DNA of 8,043 nucleotides. Source: Phycisphaerae bacterium. GTDB taxonomy: Bacteria; Planctomycetota; Phycisphaerae; Sedimentisphaerales; SG8-4. A program made the translations under genes and the position numbers. The DNA lies in contig JAUXAH010000075.1 of assembly GCA_030614945.1 (NCBI GenBank), positions 1 through 8,043 of the forward strand, read 5' to 3'. The notes beneath the pieces are model-generated. The model saw nothing but the letters and a program-made list of their open reading frames with translations, did not search any database and was not told the DNA's origin. Below, one piece after another: positions 1 through 5,441 of the stretch. Each line of letters begins with the position of its first letter. Position 1 is the first letter of the stretch.

Positions 1-1335
1 GCGTATTACTGTTTCGATACGCCTGATGAGCTCGATGCACTTCGCAAAGAAGCTGAGGCCCAAAAGAAAAACTTCATTTATCCCCGGCCCAAAGATTTCC
101 CCGATGAAAGCGATGTCGAAAAGGCAAAGGCCCGGGATAAACCGGCGGCAGTTCGTTTTGCAATGCCGCTGACCGGGATTGTTGTAACAGATGTTGTTCG
201 CGGTGAAGTAAAATTCGGACCCGGCCAAATAAGCGATTTTATCATACAAAAAAGCGATGGTTTCCCAACATATAACTTTGCCTGTGTGGTTGATGACTAT
301 TCGATGAAGGTTACCCACGTCATTCGCGGCCAGGAACATCTTATGAATACGCCCGGCCAGCAGGCATTATGGAAAGCCCTGGGATTTGGCGAGCTTCCGA
401 AGTATGCCCATATGTCCGTTACCATCAGCGAAACCGGCGGCAAACTTTCCAAACGCGAAAGGCCGGAGGCGCTGCGCAAAATAATCAAGGCAACACAGGA
501 TATAGACCTCGAAAAGCTTGCAGAGGTCGGCAACATTACCCTTGAAGAGGTCGAAGCTTTTATCAAGGCAAAGACCACCCCTGATATACCCAGCATTGAT
601 GCAATGGCAACGTATCTTGACGTTGCTCTGCTGGAAATCAATGTCGTTGATTTCTTCAGGAGCGGCTATCTACCCGAAGCGATGGTGAATTTCCTTGCAC
701 TGCTCGGCTGGAATCCCGGCGGCGACCGTGAAATTATGCCGCTTGACGAATTAATCGATTGTTTTGACCTTTCGCGTTTGACAAAGACCAATAGCTTGTT
801 CGACCGCAAGAAGCTTCTTGCTTTCAACACAGAGCACATCCGTCAGGCCGGCGGCGAAAAACTCCTTCAGCATTTTAAGGATTACCTGAAAGCTGTCGAA
901 TCTCCGGTAATTTCCGCGGAGGATAAGATGCTCGAGAAAATTTTAGAAATTAGTGCCGGTGCAAGGACATTAGCTGATATTGAGAAAAAAAGCAGGTTTC
1001 TATTTTTAGCCAATGATGCAATAGAGTATGATGAAAAAGCGGTCGAAAAGGTTTTGTTAAAAAATGACGGCCTGGCTGTTCTGCAAATCGTCAGGGACAA
1101 GCTCACTGTGATGGAGCAATTCACTGAGGAGAATATTGAGAATATGCTGCGCAACTTGGCCGAGGAAAAGCAGGTCGGCCTGGGAAAAGTGGCTCAGCCA
1201 TTGCGGGTCGCTATCTGTGGGACTGCGGTCAGTACGCCGATTTTTGACTCAGTTCAGATGTTAGGCAAAGAAAATACCCTGACCAGAGTGGATATCACGT
1301 TGAAGAAATTTGGACAAAGTAATGATGACTGCTAA
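1..1335 (+). CDS. gltX: Glutamyl-tRNA synthetase, 3' part (5' end outside window)
   Basis: This class I aminoacyl-tRNA synthetase charges tRNA-Glu with glutamate in the cytoplasm. The reading frame is open from base 1, so the ATG at 163 is internal; about 110 N-terminal residues, with the HIGH motif, lie upstream of the window. The 444 visible residues include a YNFACVVDD segment, HVIRGQEHLMNTP (positions about 328-360) and the ATP-binding KLSKR loop (442-456), which is the KMSKS equivalent. The C-terminal anticodon-binding part ends at LTRVDITLKKFG. Between KLSKR and GYLPEA there are 69 residues, against about 12 in the E. coli enzyme as I recall it, an insertion of roughly 57 residues; I remember similar insertions in planctomycete homologues. 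The Cys-x-Cys zinc pattern of the E. coli enzyme is not seen (YYCFDT instead). The end overlaps the next gene by 14 bases, suggesting cotranscription. Confidence 0.97.
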   Translation, partial: AYYCFDTPDELDALRKEAEAQKKNFIYPRPKDFPDESDVEKAKARDKPAAVRFAMPLTGIVVTDVVRGEVKFGPGQISDFIIQKSDGFPTYNFACVVDDYSMKVTHVIRGQEHLMNTPGQQALWKALGFGELPKYAHMSVTISETGGKLSKRERPEALRKIIKATQDIDLEKLAEVGNITLEEVEAFIKAKTTPDIPSIDAMATYLDVALLEINVVDFFRSGYLPEAMVNFLALLGWNPGGDREIMPLDELIDCFDLSRLTKTNSLFDRKKLLAFNTEHIRQAGGEKLLQHFKDYLKAVESPVISAEDKMLEKILEISAGARTLADIEKKSRFLFLANDAIEYDEKAVEKVLLKNDGLAVLQIVRDKLTVMEQFTEENIENMLRNLAEEKQVGLGKVAQPLRVAICGTAVSTPIFDSVQMLGKENTLTRVDITLKKFGQSNDDC

Positions 1336-1714
1336 AAGAAAACTTTTACTGTATTACCTAATTTTTTTAGCTTTAACTGCAGTGTGTATATTATTACGGA
1401 ACATCCTCGCAGTCCCGGTATTTGTCTTGTTGGCATTATTATTAAAACGGATTCTACATCCGTTCCCAAAGCATAGATTTAAATTTGCCAATTATGGCTT
1501 GCCTGGGGAGATATGTGGTATCGTTTTGTGGGCGGGCACGATTGTACTGGCGGTTCTTTGTATTTATTACTTCAATGTAGAGAATCCGTATCGCTCTGTC
1601 TTACTGGTTCTGATTGCCGTATATATACCGATTGGCATAATGCAAACTTATGGAGAGATCAAGCTTGCCATGAAGGAAGATAAAAATTATGATTCTCATA
1701 GGGCAGGTGTATAA
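1322..1714 (+). CDS. Small integral membrane protein, function unknown
   Basis: I do not recognise a family for this 130-residue protein. Four hydrophobic segments are visible: about residues 8-25 (LLLYYLIFLALTAVCILL), 29-46 (LAVPVFVLLALLLKRI), 65-84 (GIVLWAGTIVLAVLCIYYF) and 91-110 (RSVLLVLIAVYIPIGIMQTY). They are joined by a basic loop near residues 43-54 (KRILHPFPKHRFK), and the charged C-terminal tail is probably cytosolic. Two adjacent ATG codons (1322 and 1325) are candidate starts; a TTG at 1310 would give a longer form but is less likely. The start lies inside the end of gltX, and the stop shares bases with the ATG of the kinase gene (TAATG), so translation is probably coupled on one transcript. 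GC is lower than in gltX (44 of 120 bases at 1381-1500), as expected for membrane segments rich in Leu, Ile and Val. Role unknown. Confidence 0.8.
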   Translation: MMTAKRKLLLYYLIFLALTAVCILLRNILAVPVFVLLALLLKRILHPFPKHRFKFANYGLPGEICGIVLWAGTIVLAVLCIYYFNVENPYRSVLLVLIAVYIPIGIMQTYGEIKLAMKEDKNYDSHRAGV

Positions 1715-2619
1715 TGTCACTATTGGTAACCGGCTCGATAGGTATTGATACGGTCTCAACGCCTTACGGTGTTAGTGAGGACTGCCTCGGCGGTTCGGCT
1801 GTTTATTTCAGTATGGCGGCCAGTTTCTTTACACCGGTCAGACTCATAGGCGTTATCGGCTCGGATTGTCCCTTTGATTTGGCTAAAGTTTTTGCCGGAA
1901 GGAACGTTGACTTAACAGGTCTGGAAGTAAGACAGCAAAGCAAAACCTTCCGCTGGAAAGGAACCTATCACGATAATATGAACGACAGGAGAACGGATTA
2001 TTTGGAATTAAATGTCCTTGCTGAAGCGCCGCCGAGAGTGCCTGCTGAATATAAAGACAGCAAATACGTTTTTCTTGCCAACACGGCGCCCGCCCTTCAG
2101 CTTCAATTGCTCGAACAAGTTGAAAAGCCCACTTTCGTAGTTGCTGATACAATGAACTGCTGGATTGAGAATGAGCTCGATGATCTAAAGCAGCTGCTTA
2201 AAAAAACCGATTGCTTGATAATCAATGAAGAAGAAGCAAGGATGCTGGCGGACGAACATAATCTGATAAGGGCGGCGAAAAAGGTTTTGGATACGGGGCC
2301 GAGTGTCGTTATCATCAAAAAAGGTGAATCGGGTTCGATGATGTGCAATGCCGACGGGGAAAGATTTATTCTGCCGGCCTTTCCAGCCGCTGAAGTTAAA
2401 GACCCGACAGGCGCCGGTGACAGCTTTGCTGGGGGCCTGATGGGCTATCTGGCACAAGTATGCAAGACCGATTCTGAATCGCTAAAGACGGCAATTGCCT
2501 ACGGTACAGTGGCTGCCTCCTTTACGATTGCCGATTTTTCGCTGCAGGGATTGACCTCGATAGATAAAACTGATATCGACGGCAGATTTGAAACTTTGCG
2601 AAAGCTAACACAGTTCTGA
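1714..2619 (+). CDS. PfkB/ribokinase-family carbohydrate or nucleoside kinase
   Basis: This is a 301-residue cytoplasmic small-molecule kinase that transfers phosphate from ATP to a sugar-like or nucleoside-like hydroxyl. The N-terminal strand GSIGID (residues 7-12) supplies the usual substrate-binding Asp (D12) and is followed by the GGSAVYFS glycine motif (26-33). The NxxE motif is N171-E174. The PfkB signature 2, DPTGAGDSFAGG, begins at D230, with the catalytic base at D236 in the GAGD anion hole. Length is normal for the family. The subfamily resembles widely distributed sugar kinases with a DTMN-W segment (here DTMNCWIE); I cannot assign a substrate. The ATG overlaps the upstream stop as TAATG, with a short AGG (1705-1707) as a weak ribosome site, so it probably depends on translation of the membrane-protein gene. 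A heptad repeat block starts at the stop codon. Confidence 0.93.
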   Translation: MSLLVTGSIGIDTVSTPYGVSEDCLGGSAVYFSMAASFFTPVRLIGVIGSDCPFDLAKVFAGRNVDLTGLEVRQQSKTFRWKGTYHDNMNDRRTDYLELNVLAEAPPRVPAEYKDSKYVFLANTAPALQLQLLEQVEKPTFVVADTMNCWIENELDDLKQLLKKTDCLIINEEEARMLADEHNLIRAAKKVLDTGPSVVIIKKGESGSMMCNADGERFILPAFPAAEVKDPTGAGDSFAGGLMGYLAQVCKTDSESLKTAIAYGTVAASFTIADFSLQGLTSIDKTDIDGRFETLRKLTQF

Positions 2620-2674
2620 AAAATTAAAAATTAAAAATCAAAACGCAAAATGACAAAGCAAAAATTAAAAAGGA
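2619..2674. repeat. A-rich heptad repeat block H1 (left arm of DUF3883 cassette)
   Basis: Eight consecutive 7-base units fill this block, for example aaaaatt, aaaaatc, aaaacgc and aaaatga. Each has a run of three to five A followed by variable bases. The array starts on the last base of the kinase stop codon. Its last unit, aaaagga (2668-2674), supplies the ribosome-binding site of the DUF3883 gene. Confidence 0.75.
2670..2674 (+). promoter_or_regulatory. Ribosome-binding site of the DUF3883 gene
   Basis: AAGGA lies 10 bases before the ATG at 2685. It is one of only two convincing Shine-Dalgarno sequences in the window, and it supports this start. It falls in the last unit of the A-rich heptad block. 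Confidence 0.6.
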
Positions 2675-2684
2675 ACTCAAGAAT

Positions 2685-3065
2685 ATGGCAAACACAGTAG
2701 AACAAAAAGCCATGAAAATCGTTATGGAATATGAGAGATCACAGGGTAGAAAACCCAAAGATGTAAGCAGAACAAAATGTGGATATGATATTAAATCTGG
2801 AAATAGACGTATAGAAGTAAAAGGTCAATCAAAAAAGAGGGCTTCGTGGATTTGGGTAAGTAACTCAATAGTGAGAAATTTAGGAAGAAACATCTCAAAT
2901 TACTACGTTTATATTGTTTACGATATTAAAAAGAATCCTAAGCTAAAAATTCTTGAACCAGATGTGATTTTCAAGAATCTAAAAATCGACACTCTATTCC
3001 GGCTTACGACGGCTGTAATAAATCAATATGGGAAGGATGTAAAGGTAAGGTTTAATAAAAAATAG
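2685..3065 (+). CDS. Small DUF3883 (NO VEIN C-terminal-like) protein, putative nuclease fold
   Basis: This 126-residue protein consists of essentially one domain. The pattern of an N-terminal helix with E15/E17, then KDVSRTKCGYDIKSG and RRIEVKGQ, is what I associate with DUF3883, the domain at the C terminus of plant NO VEIN and of many bacterial helicase or restriction-like proteins. D35 in GYDI with E44 and K46 in IEVKG fits a PD-(D/E)XK-like active site (D...ExK), so a DNA- or RNA-cleaving role is possible but inferred. Here the domain stands alone, without a helicase or ATPase partner, and there is no membrane segment or signal peptide. GC is about 32% (95 of 300 bases at 2701-3000), against about 62% in a recA stretch (74 of 120 bases at 4441-4560), and the gene lies between opposed heptad blocks. 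Both suggest horizontal acquisition. A solitary toxin or defence component are alternatives. Confidence 0.8.
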   Translation: MANTVEQKAMKIVMEYERSQGRKPKDVSRTKCGYDIKSGNRRIEVKGQSKKRASWIWVSNSIVRNLGRNISNYYVYIVYDIKKNPKLKILEPDVIFKNLKIDTLFRLTTAVINQYGKDVKVRFNKK

Positions 3066-3125
3066 TAGAAATAAAAATTGCACAATATCTTTGCCTTAAG
3101 AATTCTTGTGCTTGAAAAGAAGAAA
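3066..3125. other. AT-rich spacer after DUF3883 gene, nothing firm
   Basis: The spacer contains the 10-base palindrome AAGAATTCTT (3098-3107) and a 6-base inverted pair GCACAA (3080-3085) / TTGTGC (3106-3111) with a 20-base loop. The stem is too short and lacks a directly following T-run, so I do not call a terminator. Confidence 0.4.
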
Positions 3126-3166
3126 TTTTTGCATTTTTGGTATGTAATTTTGATATTTGAATTTCC
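3126..3166. repeat. T-rich heptad repeat block H2 (right arm of DUF3883 cassette)
   Basis: The units are tttttgc, atttttg, gtatgta, attttga, tatttga and a partial atttcc; the block ends at the base before the thpR ATG. It is opposite in strand sense to H1. The reverse complement of H2 shares tcaaaa and gcaaaaatt with H1 in the same order and nearly the same spacing (20 against 21 bases), but overall similarity to H1 is modest. Bases 3143-3164 match 5403-5424 at 20 of 22 positions. Confidence 0.65.
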
Positions 3167-3733
3167 ATGCGAGTGTTTATAGCGATAGATATCGGTGAAG
3201 AAATCAGAGCTGCATTAAGTGACTTGCAGCAGAAGCTCCGGAGCAAAGTTGATATTAAAAAAGGCGACGTCAAATGGGTAAACCCGGAGAATATACACCT
3301 GACACTGAAGTTCCTGGGCGAAATTAAAGACGAAAAAGTCGTTGAGGTCTGCAATATAGTCAAAGAGGTTGCCGGCAGACACAAGAGATTCGAGCTGGAT
3401 ATACAAACCGTCGGCCATTTCGGCGGCAAAAGTGCCAGAGTTTTATGGGTTGGCGCAGGCGAAGGAAAAGACAATCTATTGGGGTTGCAGAAGGACCTCG
3501 AGCAGCAGCTGACTCTGGCGGGCTGGCCTGAGGAAAAGAGAAAGTTTTCCGGCCATCTGACGCTTTGCAGAGTAAGGAACCCCAGGGCAGGTGTCAAGCT
3601 GGCGGCAGTGGGTGAAGATTATAGGGATTTTAAGCTCGGGATTATATCGGCCGATTCGCTCTCGGTTTATCAGAGCCAGTTAAGGCCGACCGGCCCTGTT
3701 TATACTATATTAGGCAATTACAAATTACAATAA
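3167..3733 (+). CDS. thpR: RNA 2',3'-cyclic phosphodiesterase (2H phosphoesterase, LigT-like)
   Basis: This 188-residue cytoplasmic enzyme belongs to the 2H superfamily, which hydrolyses 2',3'-cyclic phosphate ends of RNA; older annotation called it 2'-5' RNA ligase (LigT). It has the typical N terminus MRVFIAIDI and the two catalytic HxTL motifs: HLTL at residues 44-47 (NIHLTLKFLG) and HLTL at 130-133 (GHLTLCRV). Length is normal for the family. Upstream bases form a T-rich heptad block with no Shine-Dalgarno sequence, but the N terminus fits the family so well that the ATG at 3167 is secure. The last codons (NYKLQ) are written in two 7-base units, attacaa attacaa, so the following heptad block runs into the gene end. 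Its position ahead of recA and alaS matches the cinA-thpR-recA-alaS order known in many bacteria; cinA is not in this window. Confidence 0.95.
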   Translation: MRVFIAIDIGEEIRAALSDLQQKLRSKVDIKKGDVKWVNPENIHLTLKFLGEIKDEKVVEVCNIVKEVAGRHKRFELDIQTVGHFGGKSARVLWVGAGEGKDNLLGLQKDLEQQLTLAGWPEEKRKFSGHLTLCRVRNPRAGVKLAAVGEDYRDFKLGIISADSLSVYQSQLRPTGPVYTILGNYKLQ

Positions 3734-3792
3734 AGCGAAAAACTTAAAGCTAAAAATGCAAAACCAAAGCTCAAAATTTAAAATTAAACGGG
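3717..3792. repeat. A-rich heptad repeat block H3 (left arm of four-helix-bundle cassette)
   Basis: From 3717 the sequence runs in 7-base register: attacaa twice, taaagcg, then units such as gaaaaac, ttaaagc, taaaaat, gcaaaac, caaagct, caaaatt and taaaatt. The block covers the last codons and stop of thpR, the short spacer and about the first 12 codons of the next gene. Bases 3738-3784 are an imperfect inverted copy of 4128-4174. Confidence 0.75.
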
Positions 3793-4174
3793 AAGATAGA
3801 GCATATCAGTATTCTATTAAAGTAATAGAATTCCTGGATACTCTACCGAAAGATGTCTCTACCGAGGTTATTACAAAACAACTGTTGAGGTCGGCTACGT
3901 CTATCGGTGCGAATATCGTTGAAGCCAAAGGCGCCAGCTCAAAAAGGGATTTTACCAATTTCTTTAGTCATTCTCTTAAATCTACAAATGAAAGCTTATA
4001 CCGGCTTGGATTATTAAGGGATGCGAAGAAAATAAATAGCGCTCAGTTAGAATACCTTTTGGATGAAACCAAAGAATTAGCAAATATATTGTGTTCAAGC
4101 GTCTTAACCCTCAAGGGCGAAAAGTAAGTTTTGAATTTCAAGTTATGGTTTTTAGCTTTTAGTTTTAAGTTTTT
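3738..4174 (+). mobile_element. Putative cassette: four-helix-bundle gene between inverted heptad arms
   Basis: Bases 3738-3784 and the reverse complement of 4128-4174 match at 36 of 47 positions without gaps, including an 11-base exact start (aaaaacttaaa). The right arm starts on the base after the stop codon; the left arm covers the gene's ATG. The unit interrupts the usual thpR-recA order. ORF-between-stem-arms is the architecture of 23S rRNA intervening sequences, which encode the same protein family, but there is no rRNA here. No transposase or clear target duplication is seen, so mobility is inferred. Low complexity of the arms weakens the case. Confidence 0.4.
3756..4127 (+). CDS. Four-helix-bundle protein, 23S rRNA intervening-sequence (IVP/S23) family
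   Basis: This 123-residue protein shows the family hallmarks: QLLRSATSIGANIVEAKGASSKRDF from about residue 43, then FFSHSLKSTNESLYRLGLLRDA and a last helix ending ANILCSSVLTLK. Members form four-helix bundles that assemble as pentamers; they were first found encoded inside intervening sequences of 23S rRNA genes, and their molecular role is unsettled. This copy lies between thpR and recA, not in an rRNA gene. The ATG at 3756 has no Shine-Dalgarno sequence, and the first 10 or so residues (MQNQSSKFKIK) are encoded by A-rich heptad units, so this leader is probably a by-product of the repeat. A start further in is not excluded, although no good internal ATG precedes the conserved part. GC is about 38% (91 of 240 bases at 3781-4020), lower than recA, consistent with an acquired gene. 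Confidence 0.92.
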   Translation: MQNQSSKFKIKREDRAYQYSIKVIEFLDTLPKDVSTEVITKQLLRSATSIGANIVEAKGASSKRDFTNFFSHSLKSTNESLYRLGLLRDAKKINSAQLEYLLDETKELANILCSSVLTLKGEK

Positions 4175-4176
4175 AG
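4128..4176. repeat. T-rich heptad repeat block H4 (right arm of four-helix-bundle cassette)
   Basis: Seven 7-base units follow the stop codon directly: gttttga, atttcaa, gttatgg, then tttttag, cttttag, ttttaag and tttttag. The last four are near-identical. It is the inverted partner of H3 and lies between the cassette gene and the recA ribosome site. Confidence 0.75.
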
Positions 4177-4188
4177 TTCTTATAAAAT

Positions 4189-4193
4189 AGGAG
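4189..4193 (+). promoter_or_regulatory. Ribosome-binding site of recA
   Basis: AGGAG lies nine bases before the ATG at 4203, a strong Shine-Dalgarno match that fixes the start despite the protein's longer than usual N terminus. A TATAAAAT at 4181-4188 is adjacent, but is too close to serve as the -10 box of a leadered transcript. Confidence 0.75.
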
Positions 4194-4202
4194 ATTGCGA
4201 AA

Positions 4203-5249
4203 ATGGCAAAGACAAAAACGTCCCAAACAAGTAAGAGCAAGATAGAGCGTTTGAGGCCTCAAACAACCGGCAAAGAAAACGCCCTGCAGCGTGTGATTGC
4301 GCAGATTGAAAAGCAATATGGCCAGGGTGCTATTATGCAGATGGACGAGCACAGGTACGCCAGAATTGAGGGCATACCCACCGGCTCATTATCGCTGGAT
4401 ATCGCCCTCGGTGGTGCGGGCATCCCGCGCGGCAGAGTTACCGAAGTGTTCGGGCCGGAAGCGTCCGGCAAAACCACCCTGGCGCTTCACATCATTGCAA
4501 ACGCCCAGCGTGCGGGCGGCGTGGTCGCATTTATCGATGCCGAACACGTCTTGGACCCAACCTGGGCGAAAAAGTTGGGCGTCGACGTCAGCAGCCTGCT
4601 GATTAGCCAGCCCGACACCGGCGAACAGGCGCTTGAAATCACCGAGATGTTAATCAGGTCTAATTCCGTCGATGCCATAGTGGTTGATTCCGTCGCTGCA
4701 CTGACGCCAAAAGCAGAAATTGAAGGCCAGATGGGTGACACCCACATGGCATTGCAGGCAAGATTGATGAGCCAGGCGATGAGAAAGCTTACCGCCGTCA
4801 TCAACAAGAGCAAAACTTCCCTTGTTTTCATAAATCAAATCCGTATGAAAATCGGCGTGATGTTCGGCAACCCTGAAACGACCCCCGGCGGAAGGGCACT
4901 GAAATTTTACAGCACAGTCCGAATCGATTTAAGACGGCTGGCAACCATAAAGGAAGGTGGCATCGCCATTGGTAACAGGGTCAGGGCAAGGGTGGTAAAG
5001 AACAAAATCGCACCGCCTTTCCGTGAATCGGAATTCGATCTTATGTTCGACAGTGGAATCAGCTACGAAGGCGATTTACTCGATTTGGGCATTGGTTGCG
5101 AAATAGTCGAAAAAAGCGGCGCCTGGCTGAACTACGGCGATATTCGGCTTGGCCAGGGCAGAGAAAACGCCAAAAAATATCTTGCTGAAAACAAGGACCT
5201 TTGCGAGGAGCTGAAGAATAAAATCCTCGCTGCCAAAGGCCTGGTGTAG
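4203..5249 (+). CDS. recA: Recombinase RecA
   Basis: RecA forms ATP-dependent filaments on single-stranded DNA, drives strand exchange in recombinational repair, and as coprotease triggers LexA self-cleavage where that system exists. The 348 residues include Walker [10 protein letters not shown] at 84-92, [10 protein letters not shown] (AEHALDP in E. coli), the Walker B region [12 protein letters not shown], loop L1 ([23 protein letters not shown] region) and [22 protein letters not shown] covering loop L2. Walker A begins 18 residues later than in E. coli (G66), so there is an N-terminal extension rich in Lys, Ser and Thr. The C terminus stops at AAKGLV, without the acidic tail of the E. coli protein. 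A strong AGGAG site supports the start. I see no GAAC-N4-GTTC or CTGT-N8-ACAG-like SOS box in 4128-4202; control may lie further upstream or be different. recX does not follow. Confidence 0.98.
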   Translation: MAKTKTSQTSKSKIERLRPQTTGKENALQRVIAQIEKQYGQGAIMQMDEHRYARIEGIPTGSLSLDIALGGAGIPRGRVTEVFGPEASGKTTLALHIIANAQRAGGVVAFIDAEHVLDPTWAKKLGVDVSSLLISQPDTGEQALEITEMLIRSNSVDAIVVDSVAALTPKAEIEGQMGDTHMALQARLMSQAMRKLTAVINKSKTSLVFINQIRMKIGVMFGNPETTPGGRALKFYSTVRIDLRRLATIKEGGIAIGNRVRARVVKNKIAPPFRESEFDLMFDSGISYEGDLLDLGIGCEIVEKSGAWLNYGDIRLGQGRENAKKYLAENKDLCEELKNKILAAKGLV

Positions 5250-5250
5250 G

Positions 5251-5282
5251 TAAAGAGCAAAAGGTAAAAAGTAAAATATAAA
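5251..5282. repeat. A-rich heptad repeat block H5 (left of palindromic repeat)
   Basis: Starting two bases after the recA stop codon, 7-base units taaagag, caaaagg, taaaaag and taaaata run into the palindromic repeat (a fifth unit, taaatgt, overlaps its first bases). It is the left counterpart of the T-rich block at 5388. Confidence 0.65.
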
Positions 5283-5376
5283 TGTCATTGCGAGCCCGAA
5301 CAACGTGAGGGCGTGGCAATCTCTGACTTGCAAATGATTGAGATTGCTTCGGTCGCTTCGCTCACTCGCAATGACA
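5283..5376. repeat. 94-base palindromic intergenic repeat (REP/MITE-like)
   Basis: The ends are perfect 12-base inverted repeats, TGTCATTGCGAG (5283-5294) and CTCGCAATGACA (5365-5376). A nested 8-base pair, GCAATCTC (5316-5323) with GAGATTGC (5340-5347), encloses a 16-base loop. The segments between the stems (21 and 17 bases) are largely non-complementary apart from CCGAA/TTCGG (5296-5300 with 5348-5352). I recall TCATTGCGAG...GCAATC palindromes as dispersed intergenic repeats in several unrelated bacterial phyla. No ORF is present, so any movement would rely on an enzyme elsewhere. As RNA it could fold into a long hairpin between recA and alaS; with the following T-rich sequence it might act as a terminator or processing site. 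Confidence 0.8.
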
Positions 5377-5387
5377 CTTTGTATCAT

Positions 5388-5435
5388 TTTTGAATTTTGA
5401 TTTGTAATTTTGACATTTGATTTTTGATATTTGAT
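5388..5435. repeat. T-rich heptad repeat block H6 (right of palindromic repeat)
   Basis: The units are ttttgaa, ttttgat, a 6-base ttgtaa, ttttgac, atttgat, ttttgat and atttgat, ending six bases before the alaS ATG. This is the clearest TTTTGAT-type array in the window. It leaves no room for a Shine-Dalgarno sequence before alaS. Confidence 0.75.
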
Positions 5436-5441
5436 TTTAAT

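Noticed and set aside
163..165. ATG as a possible start of a shorter GluRS
   Set aside because: The frame is open to base 1 and the upstream codons (AYYCFDTPDEL...) align with GluRS, so this ATG is internal.
3080..3111. Inverted pair GCACAA/TTGTGC and palindrome AAGAATTCTT as a terminator
   Set aside because: The stem is only 6 bases with a 20-base loop and has no directly following T-run; chance is likely in this AT-rich spacer.
3756..4127. Possible 23S rRNA intervening sequence in place
   Set aside because: The flanking sequence encodes thpR and recA and no rRNA is present, so this is a stand-alone family member.
4181..4188. TATAAAAT as a -10 promoter box for recA
   Set aside because: It ends one base before the ribosome site, so transcription from it would start inside or after the Shine-Dalgarno sequence; it more likely belongs to the AT-rich spacer.
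2619..5441. Heptad blocks as a CRISPR array
   Set aside because: Units are 7 bases long, degenerate and contiguous, with no spacers of regular length and no cas genes.
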